From: Deltaproteobacteria bacterium
Lineage (GTDB): Bacteria; Myxococcota_A; UBA796; CAJQPC01
Direction of reading: 5' to 3'
Length of the DNA: 64,000 bases
Assembly (NCBI GenBank): GCA_016717595.1
Contig: JADKFE010000008.1
Location: 62,001 to 126,000 of the forward strand
Positions within the stretch are counted from its first letter, which is position 1. The number at the start of each line of letters is the position of its first letter. Below the pieces are notes generated by a model. The model was not told the DNA's origin and searched no databases. It saw nothing but the letters and a program-made list of their open reading frames with translations. A program made the position numbers and the translations under genes. Positions 38,531 to 51,440 of the stretch are shown here, in pieces.

Positions 38531-39331
38531 TCAGAGCCCCCGCACGACCACGACGTAGAGGTACAGAAGCGGCGCGGTGAACAGCACCCCGTCGATACGA
38601 TCAAGGATCCCGCCGTGGCCGGGCATGATCCAGCCCGAGTCCTTCACGCCGAACGACCGCTTGAGCATAGACTCCACCAGGTCGCCGACCACCCCGGCGA
38701 TGTCGAGCACGAACGCCAAGACGAGGCACTCCACAAAGCCGAGCTGGGGCAGGCCGAGCTTCTGGATGACGCCACCGGCGATCACCGCGAGCACGACGCC
38801 GCCCACGACGCCCTCCCAGGTCTTCTTGGGCGAGATGCGCTCATACAGCTTGTGTTTGCCGAAGAAGCGCCCGGCGAAGTACCCGCCGGTGTCGCCGAGC
38901 CAGGTGACGCCCAACGAGAAGAAGACCAGGGCCATGCCGTGCTCAAGGCCACGAAGCAGCGGCAAAAACACCACCAGCGCGGGGATCCAGACGAGGCCCA
39001 AGGTGTAGCGGGCGAGGCGGTTGGACGCGCCCTCGACGGGGAGATCTTGAAAGAGCACCCGCACCATCACGATGAGGGCGCTGAGCACCACCGCCGCGAC
39101 GAGCTGCCCCGAGCTGCCGTGCAGCGCCGCGGCGTAGATGCCCAAGCCCGTGGCCGAGAGCAGCAAGAACGCCCCGCGGCGCTCTTCCGGGAAGGCCATG
39201 GCGACGTACTCGTCGAGGCCGATGAGCAGCACCAGGCCGACGACGATCTCCGCGGCGAGCTGCCCGCCGAAGATGAGCGCGGGCAAGATGATGAGCAGGC
39301 CCACCAGAGCCGCGAGGATCCGCTCACGCAT
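38531..39331 (-). CDS. cdsA: Phosphatidate cytidylyltransferase CdsA
   Basis: 266 residues from ATG 39331 (MRERILAALVG), a polytopic membrane enzyme making CDP-diacylglycerol. The C-terminal signature SFGVKDSGWIMPGHGGILDR is complete, and FFGKHKLYERISPKKTWEG is also typical. The start overlaps uppS by 8 bp. An upstream frame to 39370 lies inside uppS and is rejected. Confidence 0.95.
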   Translation of the reverse strand: MRERILAALVGLLIILPALIFGGQLAAEIVVGLVLLIGLDEYVAMAFPEERRGAFLLLSATGLGIYAAALHGSSGQLVAAVVLSALIVMVRVLFQDLPVEGASNRLARYTLGLVWIPALVVFLPLLRGLEHGMALVFFSLGVTWLGDTGGYFAGRFFGKHKLYERISPKKTWEGVVGGVVLAVIAGGVIQKLGLPQLGFVECLVLAFVLDIAGVVGDLVESMLKRSFGVKDSGWIMPGHGGILDRIDGVLFTAPLLYLYVVVVRGL

Positions 39332-40070
39332 CGCCGTCTCCTCGCTGCACCTGGGCAGAGGTCTTGCCAAAACGGCGCTCCCGCGCGCTGTAGTCGCGGA
39401 ACGCCTCGATGAGCTGGGGGCGCCGGAAGTCAGGCCAGGCGGTCTCCGTGACGTAGATCTCGGAGTAGGCGAGCTGCCAGAGCATAAAGTTGGAGATCCG
39501 CATCTCGCCGGAGGTGCGGATCAAGAGGTCGGGATCGGGCAACGCCGCGGTGAACAGGTGCTGGCTGAGCAGCGTGTCGTCGATCTCGTCCGGGCGCAGG
39601 CGGCCCTCTTGCACCTTCTTGGCGATGCGCTGAACCGCGTCTACGATCTCGGCGCGGCCGCCATACGACAAGGCCAAGGTGAGCGTCATGCGGTGGGAGC
39701 GCAGCCGCGTCTCCATGGTGAGCGCCTCAAGCGGCGCCCGCACATAGGCCGGGAGGCGGTGAAGCTGCCCGATGGCCTGGAACCGAACGCCGTTGTCGAC
39801 GAGCTCACGCCGCTCTTGCACGAGGTATCGGCGCAGCAAGGCCATGAGCGCGGCGACCTCTTGGGGGGGCCGTGACCAGTTCTCTGTAGAGAACGAGTAC
39901 AAGGTCACCGCCTCGCAGCCCAGCTCACGGCAAGCGCGCACGATCTCCCGCACGGAGTCCGCGCCCGCCTCGTGCCCCTTCACCCGGGGCAGACCACGGG
40001 ACTGGGCCCAACGCCCGTTCCCGTCCATGATGATCGCGACGTGACGGGGGACTTTGAGCGGCGCGTCCAT
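39324..40070 (-). CDS. uppS: Undecaprenyl diphosphate synthase UppS
   Basis: 248-residue cis-prenyltransferase making the C55 lipid carrier for peptidoglycan and LPS. IIMDGNGRWAQSRG carries the catalytic Asp; TLYSFSTENWSRP and DLLIRTSGEMRISNF are the family blocks. Its ATG overlaps the frr stop by one base (TGATG). Confidence 0.96.
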   Translation of the reverse strand: MDAPLKVPRHVAIIMDGNGRWAQSRGLPRVKGHEAGADSVREIVRACRELGCEAVTLYSFSTENWSRPPQEVAALMALLRRYLVQERRELVDNGVRFQAIGQLHRLPAYVRAPLEALTMETRLRSHRMTLTLALSYGGRAEIVDAVQRIAKKVQEGRLRPDEIDDTLLSQHLFTAALPDPDLLIRTSGEMRISNFMLWQLAYSEIYVTETAWPDFRRPQLIEAFRDYSARERRFGKTSAQVQRGDGDA

Positions 40071-40639
40071 CAGACCTCAAGGATCTCTTTCTCTTTGGCG
40101 CCGATCATGCCATCAACGAGGCCGACGTACTCATCGGTGATCGTCTGGACCTTGGCGAGGGCGCGCTTGAGGTCGTCTTCAGAGATGTCCTTGTCTTTCT
40201 CGGCCTCTTTGAAGAGGTCGTTGTACTCGCGGCGCACACCACGAACGCGGATCTTCGCGTCTTCACCGAAGTCGCGGACGTTCTTGGTGAGCTGCTTGCG
40301 GCGATCGCCAGTGAGCGCGGGGATCGGCACGCGGATGACCTGGCCGTCGCTCGACGGGTTGAGCCCCAGGCCCGCGGAGCCGATGGCCTTCTCGATGTCG
40401 GAGAGCGTGCTCTTGTCCCAGGCCTGGACCACGAGCAGCCGCGCGTCGGGGGCGGTGATCGTGGCGAGCTGGGTGATCGGCATCGTCGCGCCGTAGGTGC
40501 TCACGTTGACCTGCACCGAGTTCAACAGGGCGGGGCTCGCCCGGCCGGTGCGCACGGTGGTGAGGGCCTGCTTGAGCGACTCAAGGGCCTTCTTCATGTC
40601 ATCGGTCATCGCGTTGACGTATTCGTCGACCATCATCAT
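40070..40639 (-). CDS. frr: Ribosome recycling factor
   Basis: 189 residues. VRTGRASPALLNSVQVNVSTYG and the coiled-coil C-terminal half (RREYNDLFKEAEKDKDISEDDLKRA) identify RRF, which splits post-termination ribosomes with EF-G. Three Met codons open the frame. MMMVDEYVN suggests the start could be any of them; the family favours a start close to VDEYVN. Follows pyrH by 58 bp. Confidence 0.96.
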   Translation of the reverse strand: MMMVDEYVNAMTDDMKKALESLKQALTTVRTGRASPALLNSVQVNVSTYGATMPITQLATITAPDARLLVVQAWDKSTLSDIEKAIGSAGLGLNPSSDGQVIRVPIPALTGDRRKQLTKNVRDFGEDAKIRVRGVRREYNDLFKEAEKDKDISEDDLKRALAKVQTITDEYVGLVDGMIGAKEKEILEV

Positions 40640-40697
40640 CCTCAGTCGCCTCTGGCCGAGGCTTTTGGGAGTTCAAGACGAGCGGCGCGCGGCTGCC

Positions 40698-41471
<774 letters not shown>

Positions 41472-41519
41472 TCAGACAAAACGAAGCGCGGGAGGCGAAT
41501 GCCCCCCGCGCGACGTCTC

Positions 41520-42173
41520 TCAGCTCTTCACGCCCGAGACCGCGGCGACTTCGGCGGCGAAGTCATCGGTCTTCTTCTCAAGGCCCTCGCCGAGCTCAAA
41601 ACGAGCGAAGCGACGGATCTTGATGTTCTCGCCGATGGTGGAGACGGCCTCGGTGACCACCTGGGCCATCGTCTTGCTGTCGTCCTTGATGAACTTCTGC
41701 TCAAGCAAGCAGGAGTCCTCGTAGAACTTCTTGAGCGCCGACTCGACGATACGGTCGACGATCTTCTCGGGCTTGCCCTCGTCCAGCGCGCGCTGGCGGT
41801 AGATGGCGCTCTCCCGAGCGATCACGTCCGCGGGGACCTCCTCTTTGGTGAGGTAGAGCGGCGCGGAGGCGGCGATGTGCAGGGCGATGTCGTTCACCAG
41901 GGTCTGGAACTGCTCGTTGCGCGAGACGAAGTCCGTCTCGGCGTTCACCTCGACGAGCACGCCGACGCGGCCGCTGCCGTGGATGTACGAGTGAACCAGA
42001 CCTTCGGTGGCGACACGACCGGACTTCTTCGCGGCCTTGGCGATGCCCTTCTGGCGGAGCCAATCGACGGCCTTCTCCAGGTCGCCGGTCTCCTCAAGGG
42101 CCTTCTTGCAGTCGCCCATGCCCGCGCCAGTGCGCTCGCGGAGGGTCTTGATGTCGGATGCGGTGATAGCCAT
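41520..42173 (-). CDS. tsf: Elongation factor Ts
   Basis: 217 residues, the short EF-Ts form. The N-terminal UBA-like region with [16 protein letters not shown], then [23 protein letters not shown] and [19 protein letters not shown]. It recycles EF-Tu-GDP. Lies 72 bp after rpsB and is co-transcribed with it in most bacteria. Confidence 0.97.
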   Translation of the reverse strand: MAITASDIKTLRERTGAGMGDCKKALEETGDLEKAVDWLRQKGIAKAAKKSGRVATEGLVHSYIHGSGRVGVLVEVNAETDFVSRNEQFQTLVNDIALHIAASAPLYLTKEEVPADVIARESAIYRQRALDEGKPEKIVDRIVESALKKFYEDSCLLEQKFIKDDSKTMAQVVTEAVSTIGENIKIRRFARFELGEGLEKKTDDFAAEVAAVSGVKS

Positions 42174-42245
42174 GATGATTCTCTCCGTGTCAGCGCGTGG
42201 CGCTGACGGGGACAGATGAGTTTCTGAGATGGTGCCGAGCGACGA

Positions 42246-43064
42246 TCAGGCGTTGTCGGCCGAGTCGGTGTACTCGGGGCTCGCGGACGCCTCGGGGGCG
42301 CTGTCGGGCCGGTGAATACGCTGCACAACCTCGACGCTCGGGCCGTCGTTCACGACCATCCCGGCGCCGTTGTCGTTGCGGCTCATCTGCGCGCCCTGGA
42401 TGGCGGCGTCGGCGATGGCGGCGGTGAACAGGCGGATCGACTTGATCGCGTCGTCGTTGCCGGGGATGACGAAGTCGATGCCGTCGGGATCGCAGTTCGT
42501 GTCGCAGAGGGCGACGACGGGGATGTTGAGGCGGTTGGCCTCACGAACGGCGATGTACTCCTTCTTGGGGTCGATGATGAAGATCGCCCCGGGGACGTTC
42601 CGCATCGCCTTGATGCCGCCGAGCACGCTCTCCATCTTCTCCACCTCGCGGGAGAGCTCAAGGGCCTCCTTCTTGGTGAGGAGGTCGAAGCGGCCATCGG
42701 CGCGGGCCTTCTCCAGGGTGTTCAGGCGCTCGATGGAGCGCTTGACCGTCTGGAAGTTCGTCAACGTGCCGCCGAGCCAGCGGTTGTTGATGAAGAACAT
42801 GTTGGAGCGCTGGGCCTCTTGCTCGACGATCTCGCGGGCGGCGCGTTTGGTGCCGACGAAGAGCACGGCGCGACCCTGGGCGACGGTGGCGCTGACGAAG
42901 CGGCAAGCGTCGAGGAGGCCGCGGGCGGTGGCCTGGAGGTCGATGATGTGGATGCCGTTCTTCTGCCCGTAGATGTAGCGCTTCATCTTGGGGTTCCAGC
43001 GGCGGGTCTGGTGCCCGAAGTGAACCCCGGCCTCAAGAAGCTGACGCAGCGTGACGTTGACCAT
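42246..43064 (-). CDS. rpsB: 30S ribosomal protein S2
   Basis: 272 residues from ATG 43064 ([25 protein letters not shown]), preceded by a [33 protein letters not shown] and [12 protein letters not shown] confirm S2. A 20-30-residue acidic C-terminal tail is extra to the core. Frames extending to 43202 run through the structured leader and are not coding. Confidence 0.97.
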   Translation of the reverse strand: MVNVTLRQLLEAGVHFGHQTRRWNPKMKRYIYGQKNGIHIIDLQATARGLLDACRFVSATVAQGRAVLFVGTKRAAREIVEQEAQRSNMFFINNRWLGGTLTNFQTVKRSIERLNTLEKARADGRFDLLTKKEALELSREVEKMESVLGGIKAMRNVPGAIFIIDPKKEYIAVREANRLNIPVVALCDTNCDPDGIDFVIPGNDDAIKSIRLFTAAIADAAIQGAQMSRNDNGAGMVVNDGPSVEVVQRIHRPDSAPEASASPEYTDSADNA

Positions 43065-43077
43065 GTTTTCTCCAGCT

Positions 43078-43110
43078 CGCGGCCGCAGCCGCGCCTGAGC
43101 GTCGCTCAGG
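43078..43110 (-). promoter_or_regulatory. Tandem stem-loops in rpsB leader
   Basis: CCTGAGC-GAC-GCTCAGG (43110-43094) is followed at once by CGCGGC-TGCG-GCCGCG (43093-43078), then the SD and rpsB ATG. Two perfect stems just before the ribosome site suggest S2 feedback control of rpsB-tsf, known in other bacteria. The exact motif here is not the E. coli one as far as I can tell. Confidence 0.45.
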
Positions 43111-43272
43111 TTTGGGTTGTTCCTCCGCCTGGAAACGATGTTCGACCCCTCGCGGGGCACCCCGAACGTCGCGAGCTCCAGGCGTGTGATGTCTGCCGCC
43201 AATTGACGACAGCGGGCGCCGACCTAACCTGACCCTGTCCGGTGGGCAAGGCGGTCATCGTCTTCATGGCGC

Positions 43273-43301
43273 TTGTGACCCCGCCGGAGCGCGGCTACAC
43301 T
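43273..43301 (+). promoter_or_regulatory. Candidate promoter of the 43343 lipoprotein
   Basis: TTGTGA (43273-43278), 17-bp spacer, TACACT (43296-43301); each hexamer matches consensus at four positions. Start codon 41 bp downstream. Confidence 0.55.
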
Positions 43302-43342
43302 TGGGAGAAGGGCAGCGTCCGCCGCGCGCCACTGAGGTTCTG

Positions 43343-44170
43343 ATGAGGCTTTTTCTCCTGTCGCTCTCGGTCCCCACGGTGCTGACCGGCTGTATCCTCG
43401 TGCCCTTCTTCTTGGAGCCCACCGACGGGAACGACTCCACGCCGGTCTGGGACAGCTTCGACTCCTCCCCTTGGGGTGGCGGCGGCGGGGGTGGCGGCAC
43501 CAGCGAGTTTCGGCCCTTCGCGGTGTTCATCGACGCTGAGGCCGTCTACGACGGTCGAACGATAGACGGGTACTACCTCTTCGCGAACGACTCCAACTCG
43601 TTCCAAGAGCCCGTCGTCAAGTTTTTGTTCGTCGAGCAGGCCTACTTCAACAACTACAACGCCCGCTACGCCTGCGAGTGGGAGGGCAAGATCACCGTGC
43701 TCGACCGGCTGGACGCGACGGACGCCGCGTGGGGCGCCTTTGAGGTCCAGTACACCCTGGTGCAGACCACCTGCGAGAACTTCAGCGAGGCCAGCTGGAC
43801 CAACGGCGACCCCACCGAGGCCATCGAGTCTCAGACCTGGTTCGTGGGCTACGGCCCGATGTCCCGGAGCTTCCGTGACGAGTTTAAGCAGGCGATCACC
43901 CAGTGGGGCTACGCCTGGGAAGACTACGATCCCTACGTCTTCTCCACCTGGATGGGCGTGGCCAACGCCGCGGGCGGCTTCAACTACCATGAGGTCGATT
44001 GGTCGGTGGCCTATGAGCTCGATCCTGACGGCGGCCTCGTCTATGACGACAGCGGCGACGCCGCGGCGATCTCGCTGATCGACGGCGACGGAGACGGGGT
44101 CACAGACGTCCCGACGGGGCTCTACTCAAGCCAAGCCTGGCAGGGCTTCTTGCTTGAAGACCTGTTCTGA
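43343..44170 (+). CDS. Predicted lipoprotein with Gly-rich linker
   Basis: 275 residues. The signal MRLFLLSLSVPTVLTGC ends in a lipobox (LTGC, Cys17), followed by an acidic region and an eight-Gly run, then a beta-rich, aromatic domain of ~220 residues (EAVYDGRTIDGYYLFAND…). Near the end GDGDGVTDVPTG resembles a calcium-loop repeat. No named family. GAGG 5 nt before ATG 43343 decides the start over the upstream TTG at 43301. Confidence 0.78.
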   Translation: MRLFLLSLSVPTVLTGCILVPFFLEPTDGNDSTPVWDSFDSSPWGGGGGGGGTSEFRPFAVFIDAEAVYDGRTIDGYYLFANDSNSFQEPVVKFLFVEQAYFNNYNARYACEWEGKITVLDRLDATDAAWGAFEVQYTLVQTTCENFSEASWTNGDPTEAIESQTWFVGYGPMSRSFRDEFKQAITQWGYAWEDYDPYVFSTWMGVANAAGGFNYHEVDWSVAYELDPDGGLVYDDSGDAAAISLIDGDGDGVTDVPTGLYSSQAWQGFLLEDLF

Positions 44171-44178
44171 CGGTTGAG

Positions 44179-44216
44179 GCGGGCCCAGCGACGGCGCCGG
44201 GCCCGCGTCTAGACGC
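44179..44216. terminator. Stem-loops between convergent lipoprotein and secA
   Basis: GCGGGCCC (44179-44186) pairs with GGGCCCGC (44199-44206), and the perfect palindrome GCGTCTAGACGC lies at 44205-44216. They fill the 51-bp convergent gap. Lacks a long U-tract, so termination is inferred. Confidence 0.5.
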
Positions 44217-44221
44217 GCCGC

Positions 44222-47208
<2,987 letters not shown>

Positions 47209-47285
47209 CAGTAGCTCCGAGAGACGACGAGCCGGGTGCGGGGCAGCCCCGACGCGGACGCAGAAGACGAGCGCTCAATGTGACC

Positions 47286-47302
47286 ACCGCAGGTGCTGCG
47301 GT
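47286..47302 (-). terminator. Hairpin between M23 peptidase gene and secA
   Basis: ACCGCAG-n3-CTGCGGT perfect 7-bp stem in the 134-bp gap, 40 bp after the peptidase stop. No clear U-tract, so tentative. Confidence 0.4.
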
Positions 47303-47342
47303 CAAGGAAGCGGGCGTCGGGCCCCCGGCGAAAACGACGGGT

Positions 47343-48395
47343 TCAGCGTGTGGGCTGCACATACTCCAAGGGATCGACGGGCTGGCCGTCTACGCGCACC
47401 TCAAAGTGGCAGTGGGGACCGGTGCTGATGCCGGTGCTGCCCATGGTGGCGATGACCTGCCCGGCCTCGACCCAGTCGCCGACATCGACGTTCAGGCCGC
47501 TGTTGTGGCCATAGCGGGTGAGCAGGCCGTAGCCGTGATCAATCTCGACGAGGCGGCCATACCCCTTGTCCCAACCGGCGGTGACGACGGTGCCCGCCGC
47601 CGAGGCCACCACAGGGGTGCCTTTGGCCGCGGCGATGTCTAAGCCGTTGTGAAACGACCAGCGGCGGCGGTTGAAGGGGTTGCGGCGATAGCCAAAGTCG
47701 GAGGTGAGCACCCCCTCAGACGGCCAGATGTGGGGGATCGACGCTTGGAGGAGCACCATGTCCTCGACTCGGGAGGTCATGGCGTCTAAGCGGGGCTCGG
47801 CGGCGCTCAGGCGCGCGAGCAGGCGCCCGGCGCGGTCGTCAAGCTCCGTGGCCCACAGAAGCGCGGGGCTGTCCTCTTCGGGGACGATGACGTCTAGGGC
47901 GTGGTTGTCCATGCTCAGGCCCTCCTCGTCGCCGAGCACCAGGCCGTCTTCGTCTTCGCCCATCAGGCCGTCGGGCGGGGCGGTGTCGCCCAGCGAGCCC
48001 TGGGCGGCCTCCTCCAAGATCGCGGCGTCGTGGCCGTCGTAGGGCCCTGAGCCGCCCGGGCGAACGGGGCTCTCGCCGAGGAGCTCACGGAGCTGGGAGT
48101 CGTAGAGCTGCACCCGCCCCAAGGCCTCCTCCACGCGCTGGAGCTTGCCCTCGATGTCGTGGAGGCGGCCGCGCAGGGCCATGTTCTCCTCGACGAGCTG
48201 GCGCTGGTCGTCCCGTCGGGGGAAGGCCGAGACGCCGACGACGGCGACGCTGAGGAGCGCGCCCAGCACGATCGCCCCGGCGACGGACCACCGACGCAGC
48301 TCGGCCACGCCGACGCTGACCTGCCGCACCTCGCCTTGCCCGGGATCGGGCACGATGAGCAGGGTGTAGCGTGGCTCAGGCCGACGGTGGGGCAT
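47343..48395 (-). CDS. M23 (LytM/NlpD-type) peptidoglycan metallopeptidase, membrane-anchored
   Basis: 350 residues. One transmembrane segment (~36-58), a coiled coil (LVEENMALRGRLHDIEGKLQRVEEALGRV), an acidic spacer, then a C-terminal M23 domain. Zinc ligands are His249 and Asp253 in HNGLD and the last His of H328-C-H330. With all ligands present it is probably an active D,D-endopeptidase of cell-wall remodelling, not a degenerate activator such as EnvC. Lies 6 bp after the PP2C gene on the same strand. Confidence 0.9.
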   Translation of the reverse strand: MPHRRPEPRYTLLIVPDPGQGEVRQVSVGVAELRRWSVAGAIVLGALLSVAVVGVSAFPRRDDQRQLVEENMALRGRLHDIEGKLQRVEEALGRVQLYDSQLRELLGESPVRPGGSGPYDGHDAAILEEAAQGSLGDTAPPDGLMGEDEDGLVLGDEEGLSMDNHALDVIVPEEDSPALLWATELDDRAGRLLARLSAAEPRLDAMTSRVEDMVLLQASIPHIWPSEGVLTSDFGYRRNPFNRRRWSFHNGLDIAAAKGTPVVASAAGTVVTAGWDKGYGRLVEIDHGYGLLTRYGHNSGLNVDVGDWVEAGQVIATMGSTGISTGPHCHFEVRVDGQPVDPLEYVQPTR

Positions 48396-48401
48396 GGGGC
48401 C

Positions 48402-49160
48402 TCAGACTTCGTCGACCCGCACGACCACCGCGGTGATGTTGTCGTCTCCGCCGCGGTTGCAGGCGAGGTGGATGACGCTGCGGGCCGTCTCCTGGGGGCC
48501 GCCGCGCTGCATGGCCTCGCCGATCTCGGCGGTGGAGAGGTGGTTGGAGAGGCCATCGGAGCACAACAAGAACTTGTCGCCGCGCCGCGTCGCCCGCACC
48601 TGGATGTCGATCTCGACCTCCTCCATGTAGCCGAGGCTGCGGGTGATGATGTTGCGCCACTTGTGCGTGCGCGCCTCTTCAGCGGTGATGACCCCGGCCT
48701 TCACCTTCTCGTTGACCAAGGAGTGATCTTCAGTGAGCTGCTCGACGCGGCCGTCACGCAGGAGGTAGCCGCGGGAGTCGCCGACGTGGGCGATGAAGAA
48801 GTTGCCGCTGTCGATGAGCAGCACAAGGGCGGTTGTGCCCATGCCTTTGTACTCGGGGTTCGACGCGGCCTTCTCGAAGATCCGTTTGCCCGCGAGGCGA
48901 ATGGAGTACCGCAGCTTCTCCCGGATACGCTCGACGGGATCGTCCTCGTCGGTGACGTTCATGTCGGGGCTGATCTCGATGGAGGTGAGCACCTCCTCGA
49001 CGGTGTTCACGGCGATGGCCGAGGCGTACTCACCGCCGACGTGACCGCCCATGCCGTCGCAGACGACGAAGAGGTTCAGCTCATCGTTGATGAGGTAGTT
49101 GTCTTCGTTGTTGGTCCGCTTCATCCCGACATCGGTGATGCCGCAGGCTGTGATCCGCAT
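48402..49160 (-). CDS. PP2C-type Ser/Thr protein phosphatase
   Basis: 252 residues from ATG 49160, with GGAGG just upstream. The PPM metal-binding set is complete: GMKRTNNEDN, VVCDGMGGHVGGE, AHVGDSRGYLL, and a final RGGDDNITAVVVRV. It reverses Hanks-type kinase phosphorylation; no kinase is in the window. The upstream frame to 49229 lacks support. It sits between rsmA and the M23 peptidase, so it may act on envelope proteins. Confidence 0.92.
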   Translation of the reverse strand: MRITACGITDVGMKRTNNEDNYLINDELNLFVVCDGMGGHVGGEYASAIAVNTVEEVLTSIEISPDMNVTDEDDPVERIREKLRYSIRLAGKRIFEKAASNPEYKGMGTTALVLLIDSGNFFIAHVGDSRGYLLRDGRVEQLTEDHSLVNEKVKAGVITAEEARTHKWRNIITRSLGYMEEVEIDIQVRATRRGDKFLLCSDGLSNHLSTAEIGEAMQRGGPQETARSVIHLACNRGGDDNITAVVVRVDEV

Positions 49161-49262
49161 GATGCCTCCGCCTCGACGTCCTGGTCCGTCAAGCCCCCTT
49201 GTGTACCCCGTCGAGGCCCCTTCGGGCAAGCGGCGCGGCGTGTGAGCGGTCAGAGGGTGGGA

Positions 49263-50111
49263 TCAGGGGCGCTCTAAGGCGACGGCGAGGGCCTCCCACT
49301 CGGCGTGATCCAGCTCCTCCGCCCGGCGGCGCTCCCCGACCGTGGCGCGCAGCGCGACCCCGGCCTGCTCACGCCCGTAGGTGGCGGTGAGCGCGTTGAG
49401 CAGCGTCTTGCGGCGCTGGGAGAAGCCCGCGCGCACGGCCCGGCGGAAGCCCTCCATCGGCAGGCCGCCGGTGCGAGGTGTGGGGTGTGGGTCGAGGCGC
49501 ACCACCGCCGACCAGATCTTCGGCGGCGGGTGGAACGCGCCGGGGGGAAGCTCCAGCACGATCCGCACATCGGCGGCGGCCTGGCACAACAGAGAGAGGC
49601 CCCCGTAGGCGTCATCCCCGGGCTTGGCGGCGAGGCGCTCGGCGACCTCAAGCTGGAACATCAGCACATGGCGGCGAAACCGGGCGCCCTCGTCCAAGAG
49701 CGCGGCGAGGATCGGCGTGGCGACGTTGTACGGGAGGTTCGCGCAGCTCGTCCAGCCCTCGCCGGGGCAGACCTCCGCCCAATCCAGGGTGGTGGCGTCG
49801 GCGACGAGCAGCGGCAGCTCGGGCAGGCGCTCTTGAAGCCGCGCGGCGAGCTCACGGTCGATCTCGACCACCTGCAGCGCCGCCCCACGACGCAGAAGCG
49901 CCTCGGTGAGCACGCCCAGGCCGGGGCCGATCTCTAAGGTGGGCGCGCCGGGGGTGATCTCGGCGAGGTCGGCGATGCGCTCGATGAAGGCGGGCTGGGT
50001 CAAGAAGTTCTGGCCGAAGCGGCGGTTCGCCCCGCGCCCGAGCTCACGCAGCGCGCTCGCGGCCTTGTGGCTCTGGGCTTTGGGCCTCTCATCCCAACCA
50101 TCGTCGCTCAC
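49263..50111 (-). CDS. rsmA: 16S rRNA dimethyladenosine transferase RsmA (KsgA)
   Basis: 282 residues from GTG 50111. It dimethylates A1518 and A1519 of 16S rRNA. FGQNFL (substrate loop), EIGPGLGVLTEALL (SAM site), VEIDRELAARL and the catalytic NLPY are present. The start GTG 50111 is chosen over ATG 50129 because it overlaps the tsaD stop by GTGA, the pattern used repeatedly here. Confidence 0.94.
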   Translation of the reverse strand: MSDDGWDERPKAQSHKAASALRELGRGANRRFGQNFLTQPAFIERIADLAEITPGAPTLEIGPGLGVLTEALLRRGAALQVVEIDRELAARLQERLPELPLLVADATTLDWAEVCPGEGWTSCANLPYNVATPILAALLDEGARFRRHVLMFQLEVAERLAAKPGDDAYGGLSLLCQAAADVRIVLELPPGAFHPPPKIWSAVVRLDPHPTPRTGGLPMEGFRRAVRAGFSQRRKTLLNALTATYGREQAGVALRATVGERRRAEELDHAEWEALAVALERP

Positions 50112-51079
50112 AGGCGCTCCAGCGGCCAATTGGGCCGCACGGGGGTGTTCAGCGGGTCGCGCTGCCCGGCGAGCAGGCGCAGGCGACCGGCGTTGGCGAT
50201 CATCGCGCCGTTGTCGGTGCAGCGGGAGCGCGCGGGCACAAAGGCCGTCACGCCGGGCAAGGTCATCACCCGAGCGCGCAGGGCCGAGTTCGCCGCGACC
50301 CCTCCGGCGAGGGCGACCTGGGTGACGCCGGTGCGCTCCACCGCGCGCATCACGCGGTCCATGAGCACGTCCACCACGGCCTCCTGAAACGAGGCGGCCA
50401 CGTCTTCGCGGCGGTAGAGCCCGGACTCCACGCGCTGGCGCACCGCCGTCTTGAGGCCCGAGAACGAGAGGTCGTCCGAGCCTTTGAGCTTGGGGCGGGG
50501 CAAGGTGACCGCGCTGGCGTCGCCTGTGGCGGCGAGGCGGTCGATCAGCGGGCCGCCGGGGTAGCCCAAGCTGAGCGCCCGGGCGACCTTGTCGTAGGCC
50601 TCTCCGGCGGCGTCATCGACGGTGCTGGCCAGGGCCTCGTACTCGCCGAGCGCGCGGGCCAGGTAGAGGGTCGTGTGACCGCCGGAGACGACGAGGCCCA
50701 AGAACGGGAAGGTGGGCGCGGGGCGCTCCAGAAGCGGCGAGAGCAGGTGGCCCTCCAAGTGGTTCACCGCGACGAAGGGCAGGCCCCAGCCCAAGGCCAG
50801 AGACCGGGCGAAGGTGGCGCCGACCAACAACGCGCCGATGAGCCCCGGCCCGGTGGTGGCGCAGATCGCCTCGGGGCGCTCCACACCGGCCCGGGCGAGG
50901 GCCTCGCGGGTGACGGCGGTGATCTTCTCGGCGTGGGCGCGGGCGGCCAGCTCAGGCACGACGCCGCGGTAGGCCTCGTGTACGGTCTGGGTGTAGACGA
51001 CATCGGAGAGGATGCCGTCCGCGCTGACCACGGCGGCGGCGGTCTCGTCACAGCTCGTCTCGATGCCAAGCACAACCAC
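50108..51079 (-). CDS. tsaD: t6A transferase TsaD (Kae1/Gcp)
   Basis: 323 residues. GIETSCDETAAAVV at the N-terminus, VVPELAARAH (metal-ligand region), TTGPGLIGALLVG, VSGGHTTLYL and DDAAGEAYDK mark TsaD, which transfers threonylcarbamoyl to A37 of tRNA with TsaB and TsaE. Starts at GTG 51079, with AAGGA upstream. Confidence 0.96.
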   Translation of the reverse strand: MVVLGIETSCDETAAAVVSADGILSDVVYTQTVHEAYRGVVPELAARAHAEKITAVTREALARAGVERPEAICATTGPGLIGALLVGATFARSLALGWGLPFVAVNHLEGHLLSPLLERPAPTFPFLGLVVSGGHTTLYLARALGEYEALASTVDDAAGEAYDKVARALSLGYPGGPLIDRLAATGDASAVTLPRPKLKGSDDLSFSGLKTAVRQRVESGLYRREDVAASFQEAVVDVLMDRVMRAVERTGVTQVALAGGVAANSALRARVMTLPGVTAFVPARSRCTDNGAMIANAGRLRLLAGQRDPLNTPVRPNWPLERL

Positions 51080-51440
51080 GGTGAGGGGGTCCTTTGATCG
51101 TTGAGGGAGGAGGATCCCGTTTCGCCCGGCGCGCGCACCCTGGCAAGCGATCCACCGAAGGATCGGCCCACGGGATCAGAGGATCTTGGCCCCGGATCGC
51201 CCCTCGTTTACACCTTCATGCAGAACATGAAGAAATGGTGTTGACACGACAAGAGCCACTGGTGACACTGCTGGGGAACCTAAGCTCTGGCAGGTCGCGC
51301 TGGACGCTGTAGCTGCTGATGACGCTGTATTTGACGCTGATCCTGCTGACCGCTGAAGCAGAGGCTGTCGGCTCCTGGCGCGGGCTGGGTGTGCCGCCCG
51401 GAGCCTTGATGACGCTGTTCACCCCCACGCGACCTGCCCG
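51080..51440. other. 361-bp divergent gap between tsaD and hydrolase-like gene
   Basis: AT-richer than the flanks. Holds a dyad CTTCATG-n5-CATGAAG (51214-51232), then TTGACA (51241-51246) with a weak -10 GACACT 17 bp on, and a 12-bp direct repeat TGATGACGCTGT (51317-51328, 51407-51418). A 46-codon frame from 51319 overlaps the downstream gene and has no SD, so I do not call it. The dyad beside the -35 looks like an operator for the plus-strand gene. Confidence 0.45.
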
